A DNA stretch of 64,000 nt from Rhodovulum sp. P5 (GTDB lineage Bacteria > Pseudomonadota > Alphaproteobacteria > Rhodobacterales > Rhodobacteraceae): positions 3,287-67,286 of the forward strand of contig NZ_CP015041.1 in assembly GCF_002079305.1 (NCBI RefSeq), read 5' to 3'. Position 1 is the stretch's first letter; each line of letters starts with the position of its first letter. The notes beneath the pieces were generated by a model. The model searched no databases, had not been told where the DNA came from, and worked only from the letters and a program-made list of their open reading frames with translations. The translations under genes were made by a program, and so were the position numbers. Of the stretch, positions 41,199-50,113 are shown in pieces.

Positions 41199-42464
41199 AT
41201 GACGCTGAACAGACGGAATTTCATCGAAGCAGGTGTGGCACTCGGCGCCGCGCTTTCCGCGCCCCGCGTTATCGGACAGGCGCGGCCGAAGGTCGTGGTC
41301 GTGGGCGGCGGTGCAGGTGGGGCCACCGCTGCGCGCTATCTGGCCAAGGACGGCAAGGGCGCCATGGACGTGACGTTGATAGAACCGACGCGCACCTATT
41401 ACACCTGCTTCTTTTCCAACCTTTATATCGGCGGGTTTCGGGAGTTCTCCTCCATCGGGCACAGCTATGGCGAACTGGCGTCGGGCTATGGCGTGAATGT
41501 CGTTCATGACTGGGTCGTGGGGGTCGACCGCGACGCGAGCACCGTTGCCACGGCGGCAGGCCACACCTTCCCATATGACCGGCTTATTGTGGCACCGGGC
41601 ATCGATTTTGTGGCAGGCGCCGTGCCGGGATGGAGCGCGGCCGCCCAGAACAAGATGCCCCACGCCTGGAAGGCCGGCAGCCAGACCCAGTTGCTCAAGG
41701 CGCAGATCGAATCGATGCCGGAGGGCGGCGTTTACTGCATGGTGGCCCCACCCAATCCCTATCGCTGTCCGCCCGGGCCGTATGAGCGGGTGTCGATGGT
41801 CGCCCATGTGCTGAAGGAGAAGAATCCCACGGCGAAAATCCTTATCGTCGATCCAAAGGCGAAGTTTTCCAAACAGGCTTTGTTCCAGGAGGGCTGGACC
41901 CGGCATTACGACGGAATGATCGAATGGGTCGGCCCGGATTTCGGCGGGGCGAATGTTTCGGTCAACCCCGATACGATGGAGGTCGATATCGACGGAACAG
42001 TCGAAACGGTCGATGTCTGCAATGTCATCCCCAGGCAGAAGGCAGGCCACATCGCTCATGTGATGGGGCTGACCGAAAGCAGCGGATTTTGCCCCATCGT
42101 GCCGACGACCATGCAAAGCAGGATGGACGAGAACATCCATGTTCTGGGCGACGCCACCATTGCCGGCGACATGCCGAAATCCGGCTTTTCGGCCAACAGC
42201 CAGGCCAAGGTAGCGGCCATGGCAGTGCGCGGCGCGCTGACCGGCAGCCGTGTGTTCCCAGCGAAATACTCCAACACCTGCTGGTCGTTGATCGACACTG
42301 ATGACGGGGTAAAGGTTGGTGCCTCCTATCAGGCGACGGACGAAAAGATCGCCAAGGTCGATGGTTTCATCAGCCAGACCGGGGAAGACGCGGCGCTACG
42401 CAAAGCGACCTACGAGGAGAGTGTCGGCTGGTATGCGGGGATCACGACCGACATGTTCGGCTGA
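41199..42464 (+). CDS. soxF: Flavocytochrome c sulfide dehydrogenase flavoprotein, SoxF/FccB-like
   Basis: 421 residues. A twin-arginine-type signal (RRNFIEAGVALGAALSAPRV) precedes the FAD-binding motif (KVVVVGGGAGGATAARYL). A conserved Cys region (RTYYTCFFSNLYIGG) and the second redox Cys segment (YSNTCWSLID) match the FCSD fold, with the C-terminal FCSD flavin-binding domain. It oxidises sulfide to sulfur in the periplasm and passes electrons to SoxE. AGGGAGGACATACAGAC lies before the ATG. Confidence 0.9.
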   Translation: MTLNRRNFIEAGVALGAALSAPRVIGQARPKVVVVGGGAGGATAARYLAKDGKGAMDVTLIEPTRTYYTCFFSNLYIGGFREFSSIGHSYGELASGYGVNVVHDWVVGVDRDASTVATAAGHTFPYDRLIVAPGIDFVAGAVPGWSAAAQNKMPHAWKAGSQTQLLKAQIESMPEGGVYCMVAPPNPYRCPPGPYERVSMVAHVLKEKNPTAKILIVDPKAKFSKQALFQEGWTRHYDGMIEWVGPDFGGANVSVNPDTMEVDIDGTVETVDVCNVIPRQKAGHIAHVMGLTESSGFCPIVPTTMQSRMDENIHVLGDATIAGDMPKSGFSANSQAKVAAMAVRGALTGSRVFPAKYSNTCWSLIDTDDGVKVGASYQATDEKIAKVDGFISQTGEDAALRKATYEESVGWYAGITTDMFG

Positions 42465-42476
42465 TTGTCACACACG

Positions 42477-42519
42477 GGGAGGGTCCGGCCGCGCGCCTTG
42501 GCCGGGCCATCTCCTTTCC
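42477..42519 (+). terminator. Terminator after soxF
   Basis: GGTCCGGCC and GGCCGGGCC pair across a 9-nt loop (with G-G/T wobble), extended by GGAGG and ATCTCC arms, followed by TTTCCC. It lies 13 nt after the soxF stop. Confidence 0.65.
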
Positions 42520-42690
42520 CGTTGAGTTCAGGTACCACTCTTGCCTGTGGTATGCGAACGCGCCGAAGCGCTGCGCCCGGCGCTTTGCGTCTAAAGCCCC
42601 GCGCGCCTGCACATTGCTGGGGTAGCTTCCCGCTTTGATATGCCTTGCACGCACCGAGCGAGCGGACAGATTTCCGGGGCACGCGGACCT

Positions 42691-42801
42691 GCCGCGTCGC
42701 GGGCGGGCGTGCAGCGCAATCTCGACCGGCTCGCCGACCGCGGGCGGATCCGAGAGGTGACCGGGCATGGGCGCGATTGGCTCTGGGCGGCGGCAGTGTG
42801 A
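42691..42801 (+). pseudogene. C-terminal winged-helix remnant
   Basis: The frame reads GVQRNLDRLADRGRIREVTG, then HGRDWLWAAAV and a stop. This looks like the end of a Fic- or DUF1612-type winged helix, where a partner-lobe protein ends with a wing reading (L/I)REVTG-x-GR. The upstream part is not present. It is low-confidence debris in a decayed toxin-antitoxin area. Confidence 0.4.
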
Positions 42802-42834
42802 CGAGTGGCGACCGCGGTCATGAACGGGCTCAAC

Positions 42835-43138
42835 GAGGATGCTGCCCGGGTTTATCGCGCGCGAGGTCATGGTGGACCTGGTCTGGGTGCTCGAACGGGC
42901 CTACGGCTTCAGCCGCGCCGAGGTGGCCGGCGCGCTGGAGAGCCTGCTTTCGGCGGCCGGGATCGACGTGGCAGCGGCGGACGATGTCGGGCAGGGCTTG
43001 TTTCGGTAACGCGACACGGGCTTCGGCTTTGCCGATCTCATGATCGCCGCCGCGGCCCGGCGGGTCGGGGCGCGCCCGCTCGTGACCTTAGACCGGAAGG
43101 CCGCGCGCCTGACCGGGGTCGAACTGTTGCAAGGCTGA
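42835..43138 (+). pseudogene. PIN-domain (VapC-like) toxin remnant with internal stop
   Basis: The frame reads FIAREVMVDLVWVLERAYGF, then SRAEVAGALESLLSAAGIDV to GQGLFR, then TAA. After the stop the same frame continues RDTGFGFADLMIAAAARRVG and PLVTLDRKAARLTGVELLQG to a TGA at 43138. The two parts are the middle and end of a PIN toxin of the VapC type; the conserved Asp of FADLMIAA is in place. The N-terminal DTN segment is missing. The stop replaces what would be Tyr in most relatives. Confidence 0.75.
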
Positions 43139-43379
43139 GCGGGCCGAAGGTGCGTGGCGGTGTTCAATTCTCCCCTGACGGGACGACAGGGCGCGGGCTG
43201 TTCCAGGGCATCAAGGGGCGCCATGGGATGCAGACGGCCTTGGCATGACGCTCGGGGCAGAAGATGATCGGTCGCCCTGGAAATCTGATCTGCTTGTGGT
43301 CCGGCGGCCATTGTGGCACGACAGCGAGATTGACCTCTGGCATCTAGCTATCTATCTGGACATAAACAGGGAGGCGCGG

Positions 43380-43634
43380 ATGTGGACACTTCACGATGCC
43401 AAGAACCGGTTCAGCGAGGTGGTGAACGCCGCCCTTGCCGGCACGCCGCAGGAAATCTCCCGGCGCGGCAAGCCCGCGGTCGTCGTCCTGTCGGCCAGCG
43501 CCTATGCCGATATGAAGGCGCGCGTGACGGCCGAGCGGCCGAGCTTTGCCGAGCATCTGGCGCGGTTTCCGGGCATGGGGGATGACGACCTCCCGCGGCT
43601 TGAGGCACGGATGCGCGACCTCGACCTCGGATGA
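43380..43634 (+). CDS. Phd/YefM-type antitoxin
   Basis: 84 residues from the ATG at 43380. The N-terminal half matches Phd/YefM antitoxins: MWTLHDAKNRFSEVVNAALA, then EISRRGKPAVVVLSASAYAD. The C-terminal tail (SFAEHLARFPGMGDDDLPRL) is the toxin-binding part. It is coupled to the PIN toxin by a 4-nt overlap. It should repress its own promoter, cooperatively with the toxin. Confidence 0.88.
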   Translation: MWTLHDAKNRFSEVVNAALAGTPQEISRRGKPAVVVLSASAYADMKARVTAERPSFAEHLARFPGMGDDDLPRLEARMRDLDLG

Positions 43635-44038
43635 TCCTGCTCGATACCAATGTGCTCTCCGCCCTGCGGCGACCGGAGCGCGCGGAGCAGGTCGCCCGTT
43701 GGCTTCGGGCACAACCCGATGACGCGCTTTTCCTAAGTGTCGTGACGATCGGCGAGATCGAACGCGGCATCGCCCTGCAGGCGCCGAAGAACCCGGATTT
43801 CGCCCGCGACTTGGCCGACTGGCTGTCGGCGACGATGGACTATTACGCGGATCGCATTCTCGACTTCGGCGCGGCCGAGGCCCGCATCTGGGGGCGCCTC
43901 TCTGCAGAGATCGGCTCGGCCGGCGCCGATCTGATGATTGCCGCCACGGCGTTGCATCATGGCGCGGCCGTTGCCACCCGGAACGTGACGGATTTTCGGC
44001 CAACCGGTGTCGCGGTGATCGATCCCTTCGCGGGTTGA
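43631..44038 (+). CDS. vapC: VapC-type PIN-domain toxin
   Basis: 135 residues. PIN motifs are intact: MILLDTNVLSALRRPERAEQ, SVVTIGEIERGIALQAPKNP (central Glu), and GSAGADLMIAATALHHGAAV with NVTDFRPTGV. This is the FitB/VapC branch, usually paired with Phd-like antitoxins as here. The fragment at 22065-22230 is a decayed relative. Confidence 0.92.
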   Translation: MILLDTNVLSALRRPERAEQVARWLRAQPDDALFLSVVTIGEIERGIALQAPKNPDFARDLADWLSATMDYYADRILDFGAAEARIWGRLSAEIGSAGADLMIAATALHHGAAVATRNVTDFRPTGVAVIDPFAG

Positions 44039-44105
44039 GAAAGCAACGAACCCGGCACTTTTCCGAAGCAAGCCCATTACCCGGACGGTCCGAAAACCTG
44101 CCGTG

Positions 44106-45551
44106 TCACAATAATTTCTGAACCCTCTTCAACGCCGGATAGAGGGCCCTGTATGCGGCCAGCCGGTCTTGTACCCCCTCGGCCGCGTCTGGCGACGGTT
44201 TGAACCATCTGTTGGGTTCGGGCTTGGCCATTACCGATGCGGGATCAGCCATACCTGTCGAGGCCAGGGCCAGTCGGGCCGCGCCCAAGGCCGGGCCGAC
44301 ATCGGCGCCGTCGCTCCGGGCGAGGGGGCAGCCTGTCGCATCGGCGATCATCTGCATCAGGAGGTCGTTTCGCGCTCCGCCACCGATGGCCAGAAGGCTG
44401 TCTGGCTTCGTGCCAGCCTCTGCAAGCGCTGCCATCGCGTCGGCAAAGGTGAAAGCAATCGCCTCCAGCACTGCGCGCATGAGACTGCCTTGCGTTGTTG
44501 TTTCGCCCAGCATGGCGAACCCGCCGCGGATCGCCGCATCGCCATGCGGCGTTCGTTCGCCCATCAGATACGGCAGAAAAAGCGGGCCGGTAGAAGCGGA
44601 TTCGGCTTCGGCCAGCAACGCCTCGATGGGCCGGTCGAGAAGTCCTGCCAGCCAGGCAATCGGGCGCGCGCCATTCAGCATGGCCGCCATCTGGAACCAG
44701 CGATCCGGCAAGGTGTGTGCGTAGGCGTGGATGCGGCTTTCGGGGTTGGGGCGGTAATCCCTTGTGGTGACAAACAATTGACCGGAGGTGCCAAGCGACA
44801 GGAACCCGTCGCCTTCCTCGATCGCGCCGATGCCGACCGCCCCCGCCGCGGCATCGCCTGCACCGGTCGCGACGGGAATGCCAGCCGGCAGGCCGAGGTC
44901 CTCGGCCGCGCCGGGCAGCAGCTGGCCGGCGATGTCGGCTCCGTTGCGCAGGTCGGGCAGCCAGGCGGGGTCGGTCGCGCTGATCTCGCACAGCCGGTCC
45001 GACCAGGCCCGCCGTTGCTGATCAAGCCACCCGGTGCCCGCCGCATCCGATGGATCGGTCACACAGGCGCCATGCAGGCACAGGCCGATGTAGTCCTTGG
45101 GCAGAAGGACATGGGCGATACGCGTATGGGTTTTCGGTTCATGCCGTGCCAACCACAAAAGCTTGGGCGCGGTAAAGCCCGGCATGGGCGGTACGCCGGA
45201 CAGCTGGCCGACCTGCGGTTCGGCGTCCGTCATCGCGGCGCATTCGGCTGTCGCGCGGCCGTCATTCCAAAGGATCGCAGGGCGGATGGGCTTGTGCGCG
45301 GCATCCAGCAGGACGGCCCCGTGCATTTGACCGGACAGCCCGATGGCGCACACCCGTGCCCGCGCTTCGGGCGGCAGCCCGCGCACCGCCTTGCAGGCAC
45401 CCGTCCACCAGGCATCACAATCCTGTTCACTGGCCTCCCGAAACGGATGCAAGACCGAAAGCGAGGCGGATGCCGTGGCGCTGACAGCGCCACGGTCGTC
45501 AATGATGCAGGCTTTCACAGCCGAAGTACCGAGGTCGATCCCGAGATACAT
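44106..45551 (-). CDS. xylB: Xylulokinase
   Basis: 481 residues from the ATG at 45551 (AAGGGAA 10 nt upstream); the frame opens 13 codons earlier. FGGY kinase landmarks: MYLGIDLGTSAVKACIIDDR, HGAVLLDAAHKPIRPAILWN, LSLGTSGQLFVTTRDYRPNP, and the ATP-site segment LLAIGGGARNDLLMQMIADA. It phosphorylates D-xylulose, formed from D-arabitol by the polyol dehydrogenases, to xylulose 5-phosphate. It is the last gene of the smo-mtlK operon, where xylB is also found in Rhodobacter. Confidence 0.92.
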   Translation of the reverse strand: MYLGIDLGTSAVKACIIDDRGAVSATASASLSVLHPFREASEQDCDAWWTGACKAVRGLPPEARARVCAIGLSGQMHGAVLLDAAHKPIRPAILWNDGRATAECAAMTDAEPQVGQLSGVPPMPGFTAPKLLWLARHEPKTHTRIAHVLLPKDYIGLCLHGACVTDPSDAAGTGWLDQQRRAWSDRLCEISATDPAWLPDLRNGADIAGQLLPGAAEDLGLPAGIPVATGAGDAAAGAVGIGAIEEGDGFLSLGTSGQLFVTTRDYRPNPESRIHAYAHTLPDRWFQMAAMLNGARPIAWLAGLLDRPIEALLAEAESASTGPLFLPYLMGERTPHGDAAIRGGFAMLGETTTQGSLMRAVLEAIAFTFADAMAALAEAGTKPDSLLAIGGGARNDLLMQMIADATGCPLARSDGADVGPALGAARLALASTGMADPASVMAKPEPNRWFKPSPDAAEGVQDRLAAYRALYPALKRVQKLL

Positions 45552-45632
45552 GCCCAGCGATTCCCTTGCCATTTGCAGCGTATCGGACACCGTTTGCCGC
45601 GCTTGCGCGAAGACGAGGCAGGCGATGCCGTC

Positions 45633-45926
45633 CTACATCTCTGCCCCGGTTTCCAGCGACAGTTTTCGTCTGGAGGACGGTTGCGCCCCTGTCCGCATCA
45701 CGGCCATTCCGATTGCGGCAATGCGCTGTTCCAGCGCCGCCCGCAGCATGTTTCCGAAGTCGTCCGCGGACAGACCCGCCAGCAGGCCCTTCGGGACAAC
45801 AAGCCGCCCCAGCGCGATGGTGGTGTTGAAGCCGGCACCGTCACGATGGGCCGGACAGGCCGGGTCTTCCACCAGATCGCGAACCGGGATCGTGGCGATC
45901 AGCACTTTACAACAGCCCAGGATCAT
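45633..45926 (-). pseudogene. Fructokinase (PfkB family) remnant
   Basis: A 97-residue frame from an ATG at 45926 with GGAAAGG upstream. It matches only the first third of a PfkB sugar kinase: ILGCCKVLIATIPVRDLVED, then DGAGFNTTIALGRLVVPKGL and LAGLSADDFGNMLRAALEQR. The GG-x-x-N sugar-binding loop reads DGAGFNT and the GE-x-L-I-D start reads CKVLIAT, so conserved residues are altered. It ends early at a TAG. A full kinase is about 300 residues with a GAGD active site, absent here. In relatives the fructokinase gene lies in the mannitol operon, so this is probably a decayed copy. Confidence 0.75.
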
Positions 45927-45972
45927 CGCGCGCCCTTTCCGGTTACGACGGGTCGGGCCATTGCCTGATCGG

Positions 45973-47451
45973 TCATTGGGGCGGGTGCCCCTGCATATAG
46001 GCCTTAAGCGCGGAGTCCGTGCCATCGCTCCATAGCATGCGCAACCATCGGTCGAACGGCGCGGCAAAGCGAGGCTCCTGTGCCAGCGTCCCGTAGGTGG
46101 CGGCTTGCTCAAGCCAGGCGGCGGGCCGGTCGCGCGCCTGCAATGCGGTCGCGTGCAGCACGTCCCAATTGGGATCGTTGGGCGCGATATCAGAGCCGTC
46201 CTCGCGGCGACCAGCGCACATGCGGGCCCAGAGCGCCTCTACCAGAGCCAGCCCGTCCACGGGGGAATCGGCAGTCAGCGCATCGCGCAGGATCGGCAGC
46301 ACGAAGCCCGCGTGGCGGGACGAGCCGTCGAAGGCAACGCGGCGCGTGGTGTCGCGAATGGCGGGATTGGAAAACCGCGTCTCGATCAGGCGGAGGTATT
46401 GCTCTGGGGACATGCCCGGTACCGGCGCGACCTGTGGCACGATCTCTTCCGCTTCGACCTTGCGCCAGAAGGGGGCGATTTGGGGATGTGCCATGCAGTC
46501 GGCGATGGTCTCCACCCCCAGCAATTCGCCCGCATTCGCCAAGACCTGGTGGCCGGCGTTGAGGATACGGATCTTCATCGCCTCATAATCGTGGACCCGG
46601 TCGGTAAAGGTCGCGGCGGCCTTGTCCCAGTCCGGACGGCCGGCGCAGAACGCATCCTCCATCACCCATTGACGGAAATTCTCGTGTGTCACCGGGGCGG
46701 CGTCGTCGATGCCGAGCGCCGCCGCCGCGGCGATCTCGGCCGGGCCGGTGGCTGGCACGATGCAGTCGACCATCGAGTTTGGAAAGGTGCACTGCGCCTC
46801 GATCCACTCTGCCAGCGCCGGGTCCGACATACGTGCCAGGCCCACCACCGCGTCGCGCGTGATGGCACCGTTGCAGCGCAGGTTGTCGCAGCTTTGCACG
46901 GTAAAGGGGCCGCTACCCGCATCGCGGCGTAGTCGCAGGGCGGCGACGATGGCCCCGAAAGCCGTCCGCGGGGCTTCCGGCTGGGCGGCGTCGTGGGCGA
47001 TGTCGGGGTGGCCGGGGTCGAAGGCGCCCGTGGCAGGGTTCACGAAATAGCCGCCCTCGGTCACGGTTAGCGACACGATGCGGATCGCGGGGTCCGCCAT
47101 CTGCGCGATCAGCGGGCCATTGCCCTCTTCCACCGGTAGAAAGTCGATCATGGAACCCACGATCTCGGCCGAGATGCCGGTGGGGTCCAACTCGATCAGA
47201 GTGGTCAGGCAATCTTGCGCCAGCAGGCGTTCGCGCATCGCGTTGTCGGCGGGCCGCACGCCCGCGCCGACGATCGCCCAATCATGGGCCAGGCCCTGCT
47301 GCATCAATCGGTGTAGATACCAGGACTGGTGGGCGCGGTGGAAATTGCCCAGCCCGATATGCACGATGCCGGGGGTCAAGGCGCTGCGGTCATAGCTGGG
47401 GCGTTCGATGCCCTCGGGCAGGTCGGCCAGCGTGGCGGTGCTGAGTTTCAT
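45973..47451 (-). CDS. mtlK: Mannitol 2-dehydrogenase
   Basis: 492 residues. The N-terminal Rossmann segment is SALTPGIVHIGLGNFHRAHQ, followed by the hallmark SMVDCIVPATGPAEIAAAAA and the catalytic-site helix RILNAGHQVLANAGELLGVE of the polyol-specific long-chain dehydrogenases. It oxidises D-mannitol to D-fructose with NAD. Length matches Rhodobacter MtlK. It follows smoS by 28 nt in the polyol operon. Confidence 0.93.
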   Translation of the reverse strand: MKLSTATLADLPEGIERPSYDRSALTPGIVHIGLGNFHRAHQSWYLHRLMQQGLAHDWAIVGAGVRPADNAMRERLLAQDCLTTLIELDPTGISAEIVGSMIDFLPVEEGNGPLIAQMADPAIRIVSLTVTEGGYFVNPATGAFDPGHPDIAHDAAQPEAPRTAFGAIVAALRLRRDAGSGPFTVQSCDNLRCNGAITRDAVVGLARMSDPALAEWIEAQCTFPNSMVDCIVPATGPAEIAAAAALGIDDAAPVTHENFRQWVMEDAFCAGRPDWDKAAATFTDRVHDYEAMKIRILNAGHQVLANAGELLGVETIADCMAHPQIAPFWRKVEAEEIVPQVAPVPGMSPEQYLRLIETRFSNPAIRDTTRRVAFDGSSRHAGFVLPILRDALTADSPVDGLALVEALWARMCAGRREDGSDIAPNDPNWDVLHATALQARDRPAAWLEQAATYGTLAQEPRFAAPFDRWLRMLWSDGTDSALKAYMQGHPPQ

Positions 47452-47479
47452 CGGGTGGCTCCCCGCGGTTGGGTGTTCA

Positions 47480-48253
47480 TCAGCTCATCCAGTTGCCGCC
47501 ATCGACATTGTAGGTCTGGGCGACGATGTAATCTGCCTCTTTCGAGGCGAGGAAGATGGCCATGCCGGTCAGATCTCCGGCCCGGCCCATGCGGCCATAG
47601 GGGACGGCGGCGCCAACTTCCTTTTTCTTCTGGCCCGGGGCTTTGCCTTCGTACTTGGCGAAGAGCGCATCGACCCCGTCCCAGTGTTCACCATCCACCA
47701 CACCCGGCGCGATGGCGTTCACGTTGATGCCGTGGGCGATCAGGTTCAGCCCGGCCGACTGGGTCAGGCTGATAACCGCGGCCTTGGTGGCGCAATACAC
47801 GGCGACGAGCGACTCGCCCCGGCGCCCGGCCTGGCTGGCCATGTTGATGATCTTGCCGCCGCCGCCACGTGTGATCATGTGGCGCGCCACCGCTTGCAGG
47901 GTGAACAACGTGCCCGCCACGTTGACGGCGAAAACGCGGTCATAGTCTTCACGCGTGATCTCGGTGATGGGGGCGGCGGTGAAAAGCGCCGCATTGTTGA
48001 TCAGTATGTCGATGCGGCCCAGCCGGTCGGCGGTGTCCGCCACGGCGGTGTCAACGCTGTCCTGGCGGGTCACGTCCAGTTCCACCGCGATCGCGGCGGG
48101 GCCGATTTCAGCCGCCGCGGCCTGCGCGGCCGCGATGTTGATATCGGCGATGGCGACCTTTGCGCCCTCGTCTACGTAAGCCTTCGCAAAGGCCAGCCCG
48201 ATGCCGCGCGCCGCGCCCGTGATCAGGGCGCATTTGTCCTGCAAGCGTTTCAT
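47480..48253 (-). CDS. smoS: Sorbitol dehydrogenase (short-chain family)
   Basis: 257 residues. NAD site ([20 protein letters not shown]), the NNAA motif ([16 protein letters not shown]), the catalytic Ser in MASQAG and the Tyr-Lys pair [13 protein letters not shown] are all present. It oxidises sorbitol to fructose and galactitol to tagatose in Rhodobacter. The ATG overlaps the smoK stop by 4 nt. Confidence 0.93.
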   Translation of the reverse strand: MKRLQDKCALITGAARGIGLAFAKAYVDEGAKVAIADINIAAAQAAAAEIGPAAIAVELDVTRQDSVDTAVADTADRLGRIDILINNAALFTAAPITEITREDYDRVFAVNVAGTLFTLQAVARHMITRGGGGKIINMASQAGRRGESLVAVYCATKAAVISLTQSAGLNLIAHGINVNAIAPGVVDGEHWDGVDALFAKYEGKAPGQKKKEVGAAVPYGRMGRAGDLTGMAIFLASKEADYIVAQTYNVDGGNWMS

Positions 48254-49263
48254 CCGTCGATCCTGTTGCCCTGCGCGTCGAAGCGGTGGATTTGCGATTC
48301 ATCCGGCGTCATGCAGATCCGGTCGCCGTGGTAAAGGTTCACGTCCCCCCCGGCCCGGACCGTCAGCGGCGGCAGATCCTGCCCCTTCATGTGGATATGG
48401 AAGAAGGTGTCCGAGCCCAAGTGTTCGGAGACGCCGACCTCGCCCTCCCAGACGCAGACCTTTTCGTCGGAGACGGTGATATGCTCGGGCCGAATGCCGA
48501 TCGTATGTGCGCCGCGCTTTTCGGCCTCAGGGCCGGTCAGGAAGTTCATCTTGGGCGACCCGATGAAGCCCGCAACGAAGAGGTTGCGGGGCGTGCGGTA
48601 GAGCTCTAGCGGGCAGCCTACCTGTTCGATCCGGCCTGCATTCAGCACGACGATCTTGTCTGCCATGGTCATCGCCTCCACCTGGTCGTGGGTGACGTAG
48701 ATCATCGTGGTCTTCAGCCGCTCGTGCAGTTCGCTGATCTCCAGCCGCATGCCCACGCGCAGCGCGGCATCGAGGTTCGACAACGGTTCGTCAAACAGAA
48801 ATGCCGCCGGTTCGCGCACGATGGCGCGCCCTATGGCAACGCGCTGGCGCTGTCCGCCCGACAACTGACCGGGGCGGCGATCCAGATAGTCGGTCAGGTT
48901 CAGCACCTTGGCGGCGGCCTCGATCCGGCGTTCCTGTTCGTCCCGCGGCAGGCCTGACATTTTCATAGGGAAAGCGATGTTCTTCTTCACCGACATATGC
49001 GGATAAAGCGCGTAGGACTGGAACACCATGGCCAGACCGCGCTTGGCGGGCGGCACGTCCGAGGCATCCACGCCGTCGATCTTTATGGCGCCCGATGTGA
49101 TGTCCTCAAGCCCCGCGATCAGGCGCAGCAGGGTGGATTTGCCGCAGCCCGAGGGCCCCACGAAGACGCAGAATTCGCCGTCTTCGATGGTCAGGTCAAG
49201 GGGCGGGATAACTTCGATGCGGCCGAAGCTCTTGCTCACCTTTTCAAGTGTGATCTGTCCCAT
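48250..49263 (-). CDS. smoK: Polyol ABC transporter ATP-binding protein
   Basis: 337 residues. Walker [21 protein letters not shown], signature [20 protein letters not shown], Walker [21 protein letters not shown], and a C-terminal regulatory OB-fold ([20 protein letters not shown]) as in MalK/UgpC. It powers uptake of sorbitol and mannitol through SmoFG. It lies 9 nt after smoG. Confidence 0.94.
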   Translation of the reverse strand: MGQITLEKVSKSFGRIEVIPPLDLTIEDGEFCVFVGPSGCGKSTLLRLIAGLEDITSGAIKIDGVDASDVPPAKRGLAMVFQSYALYPHMSVKKNIAFPMKMSGLPRDEQERRIEAAAKVLNLTDYLDRRPGQLSGGQRQRVAIGRAIVREPAAFLFDEPLSNLDAALRVGMRLEISELHERLKTTMIYVTHDQVEAMTMADKIVVLNAGRIEQVGCPLELYRTPRNLFVAGFIGSPKMNFLTGPEAEKRGAHTIGIRPEHITVSDEKVCVWEGEVGVSEHLGSDTFFHIHMKGQDLPPLTVRAGGDVNLYHGDRICMTPDESQIHRFDAQGNRIDG

Positions 49264-49272
49264 CTCTTCCCC

Positions 49273-50103
49273 CTATTTCACCGCACCGAAGGTGAGGCCG
49301 CGCACAAGTTGTTTCTGGCTGAACCAGCCCAGGATCAGGATCGGCGCGATGGCCATGGTCGAGGCCGCCGACAGTTTCGCGTAGAACAGCCCCTCGGGGC
49401 TGGAATAGCTGGCGATGAAGGCCGTGAGCGGTGCCGCCTTGGCCGCGGTCAGGTTCAGCGTCCAGAAGGCCTCGTTCCAGGCGAGGATGAAGTTCAGCAG
49501 GATCGTAGAGGCGATTCCAGGCACCGCCATCGGCGTCAGGACATAGAGGATTTCCTCTTTAAGACCGGCGCCGTCCATCCGCGAGGCCTCCAGGATCTCG
49601 CCCGGGATTTCGCGGAAATAGGTATAGAGCATCCAAACGATGATCGGCAGGTTGATCAGCATCAGGATCATGACCAGGGCCGCGCGATTGTCGAGCACGC
49701 CAAGTTCTATGCAAATCAGATAGATCGGATAGAGTACGCCCACCGCCGGCAGCATTTTGGTGGATAGCATCCACAGCAGGATGTCCTTGGTCCGGCGCGA
49801 GGGGACGAAGGCCATTGACCACGCTGCCGGCACCGCAACGAGGATGCCCAGCAGTGTCGAGCCGCCCGCGATGATGACCGAATTCCAAAGAAACCGCAGA
49901 TAGTCCGAGCGTTCCTGGACGATACGGTAATTCTCCAGCGTCCAGTCGAAACCCAGGAAAATCGGTGGATCGGCGACGGCCTGTGCCTCGGTCTTGAAGC
50001 TGGTGAGGATCGTCCACAGGATCGGGAAGAAGATCAGCAGACCCAGACCCCAGGCGATGGCGGTGTTGAGCGCCTTGCGGCGCGGGGTGACGGCGCGTGC
50101 CAT
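49273..50103 (-). CDS. smoG: Polyol ABC transporter permease
   Basis: 276 residues with six spans, of the carbohydrate uptake 1 family. It has the EAA-type loop in EILEASRMDGAGLKEEILYV and TPMAVPGIASTILLNFILAW. The first span is NTAIAWGLGLLIFFPILWTI. With SmoF it makes the inner-membrane pore. It starts 10 nt after the smoF stop. Confidence 0.92.
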   Translation of the reverse strand: MARAVTPRRKALNTAIAWGLGLLIFFPILWTILTSFKTEAQAVADPPIFLGFDWTLENYRIVQERSDYLRFLWNSVIIAGGSTLLGILVAVPAAWSMAFVPSRRTKDILLWMLSTKMLPAVGVLYPIYLICIELGVLDNRAALVMILMLINLPIIVWMLYTYFREIPGEILEASRMDGAGLKEEILYVLTPMAVPGIASTILLNFILAWNEAFWTLNLTAAKAAPLTAFIASYSSPEGLFYAKLSAASTMAIAPILILGWFSQKQLVRGLTFGAVK

Positions 50104-50113
50104 GATCAGGGCC

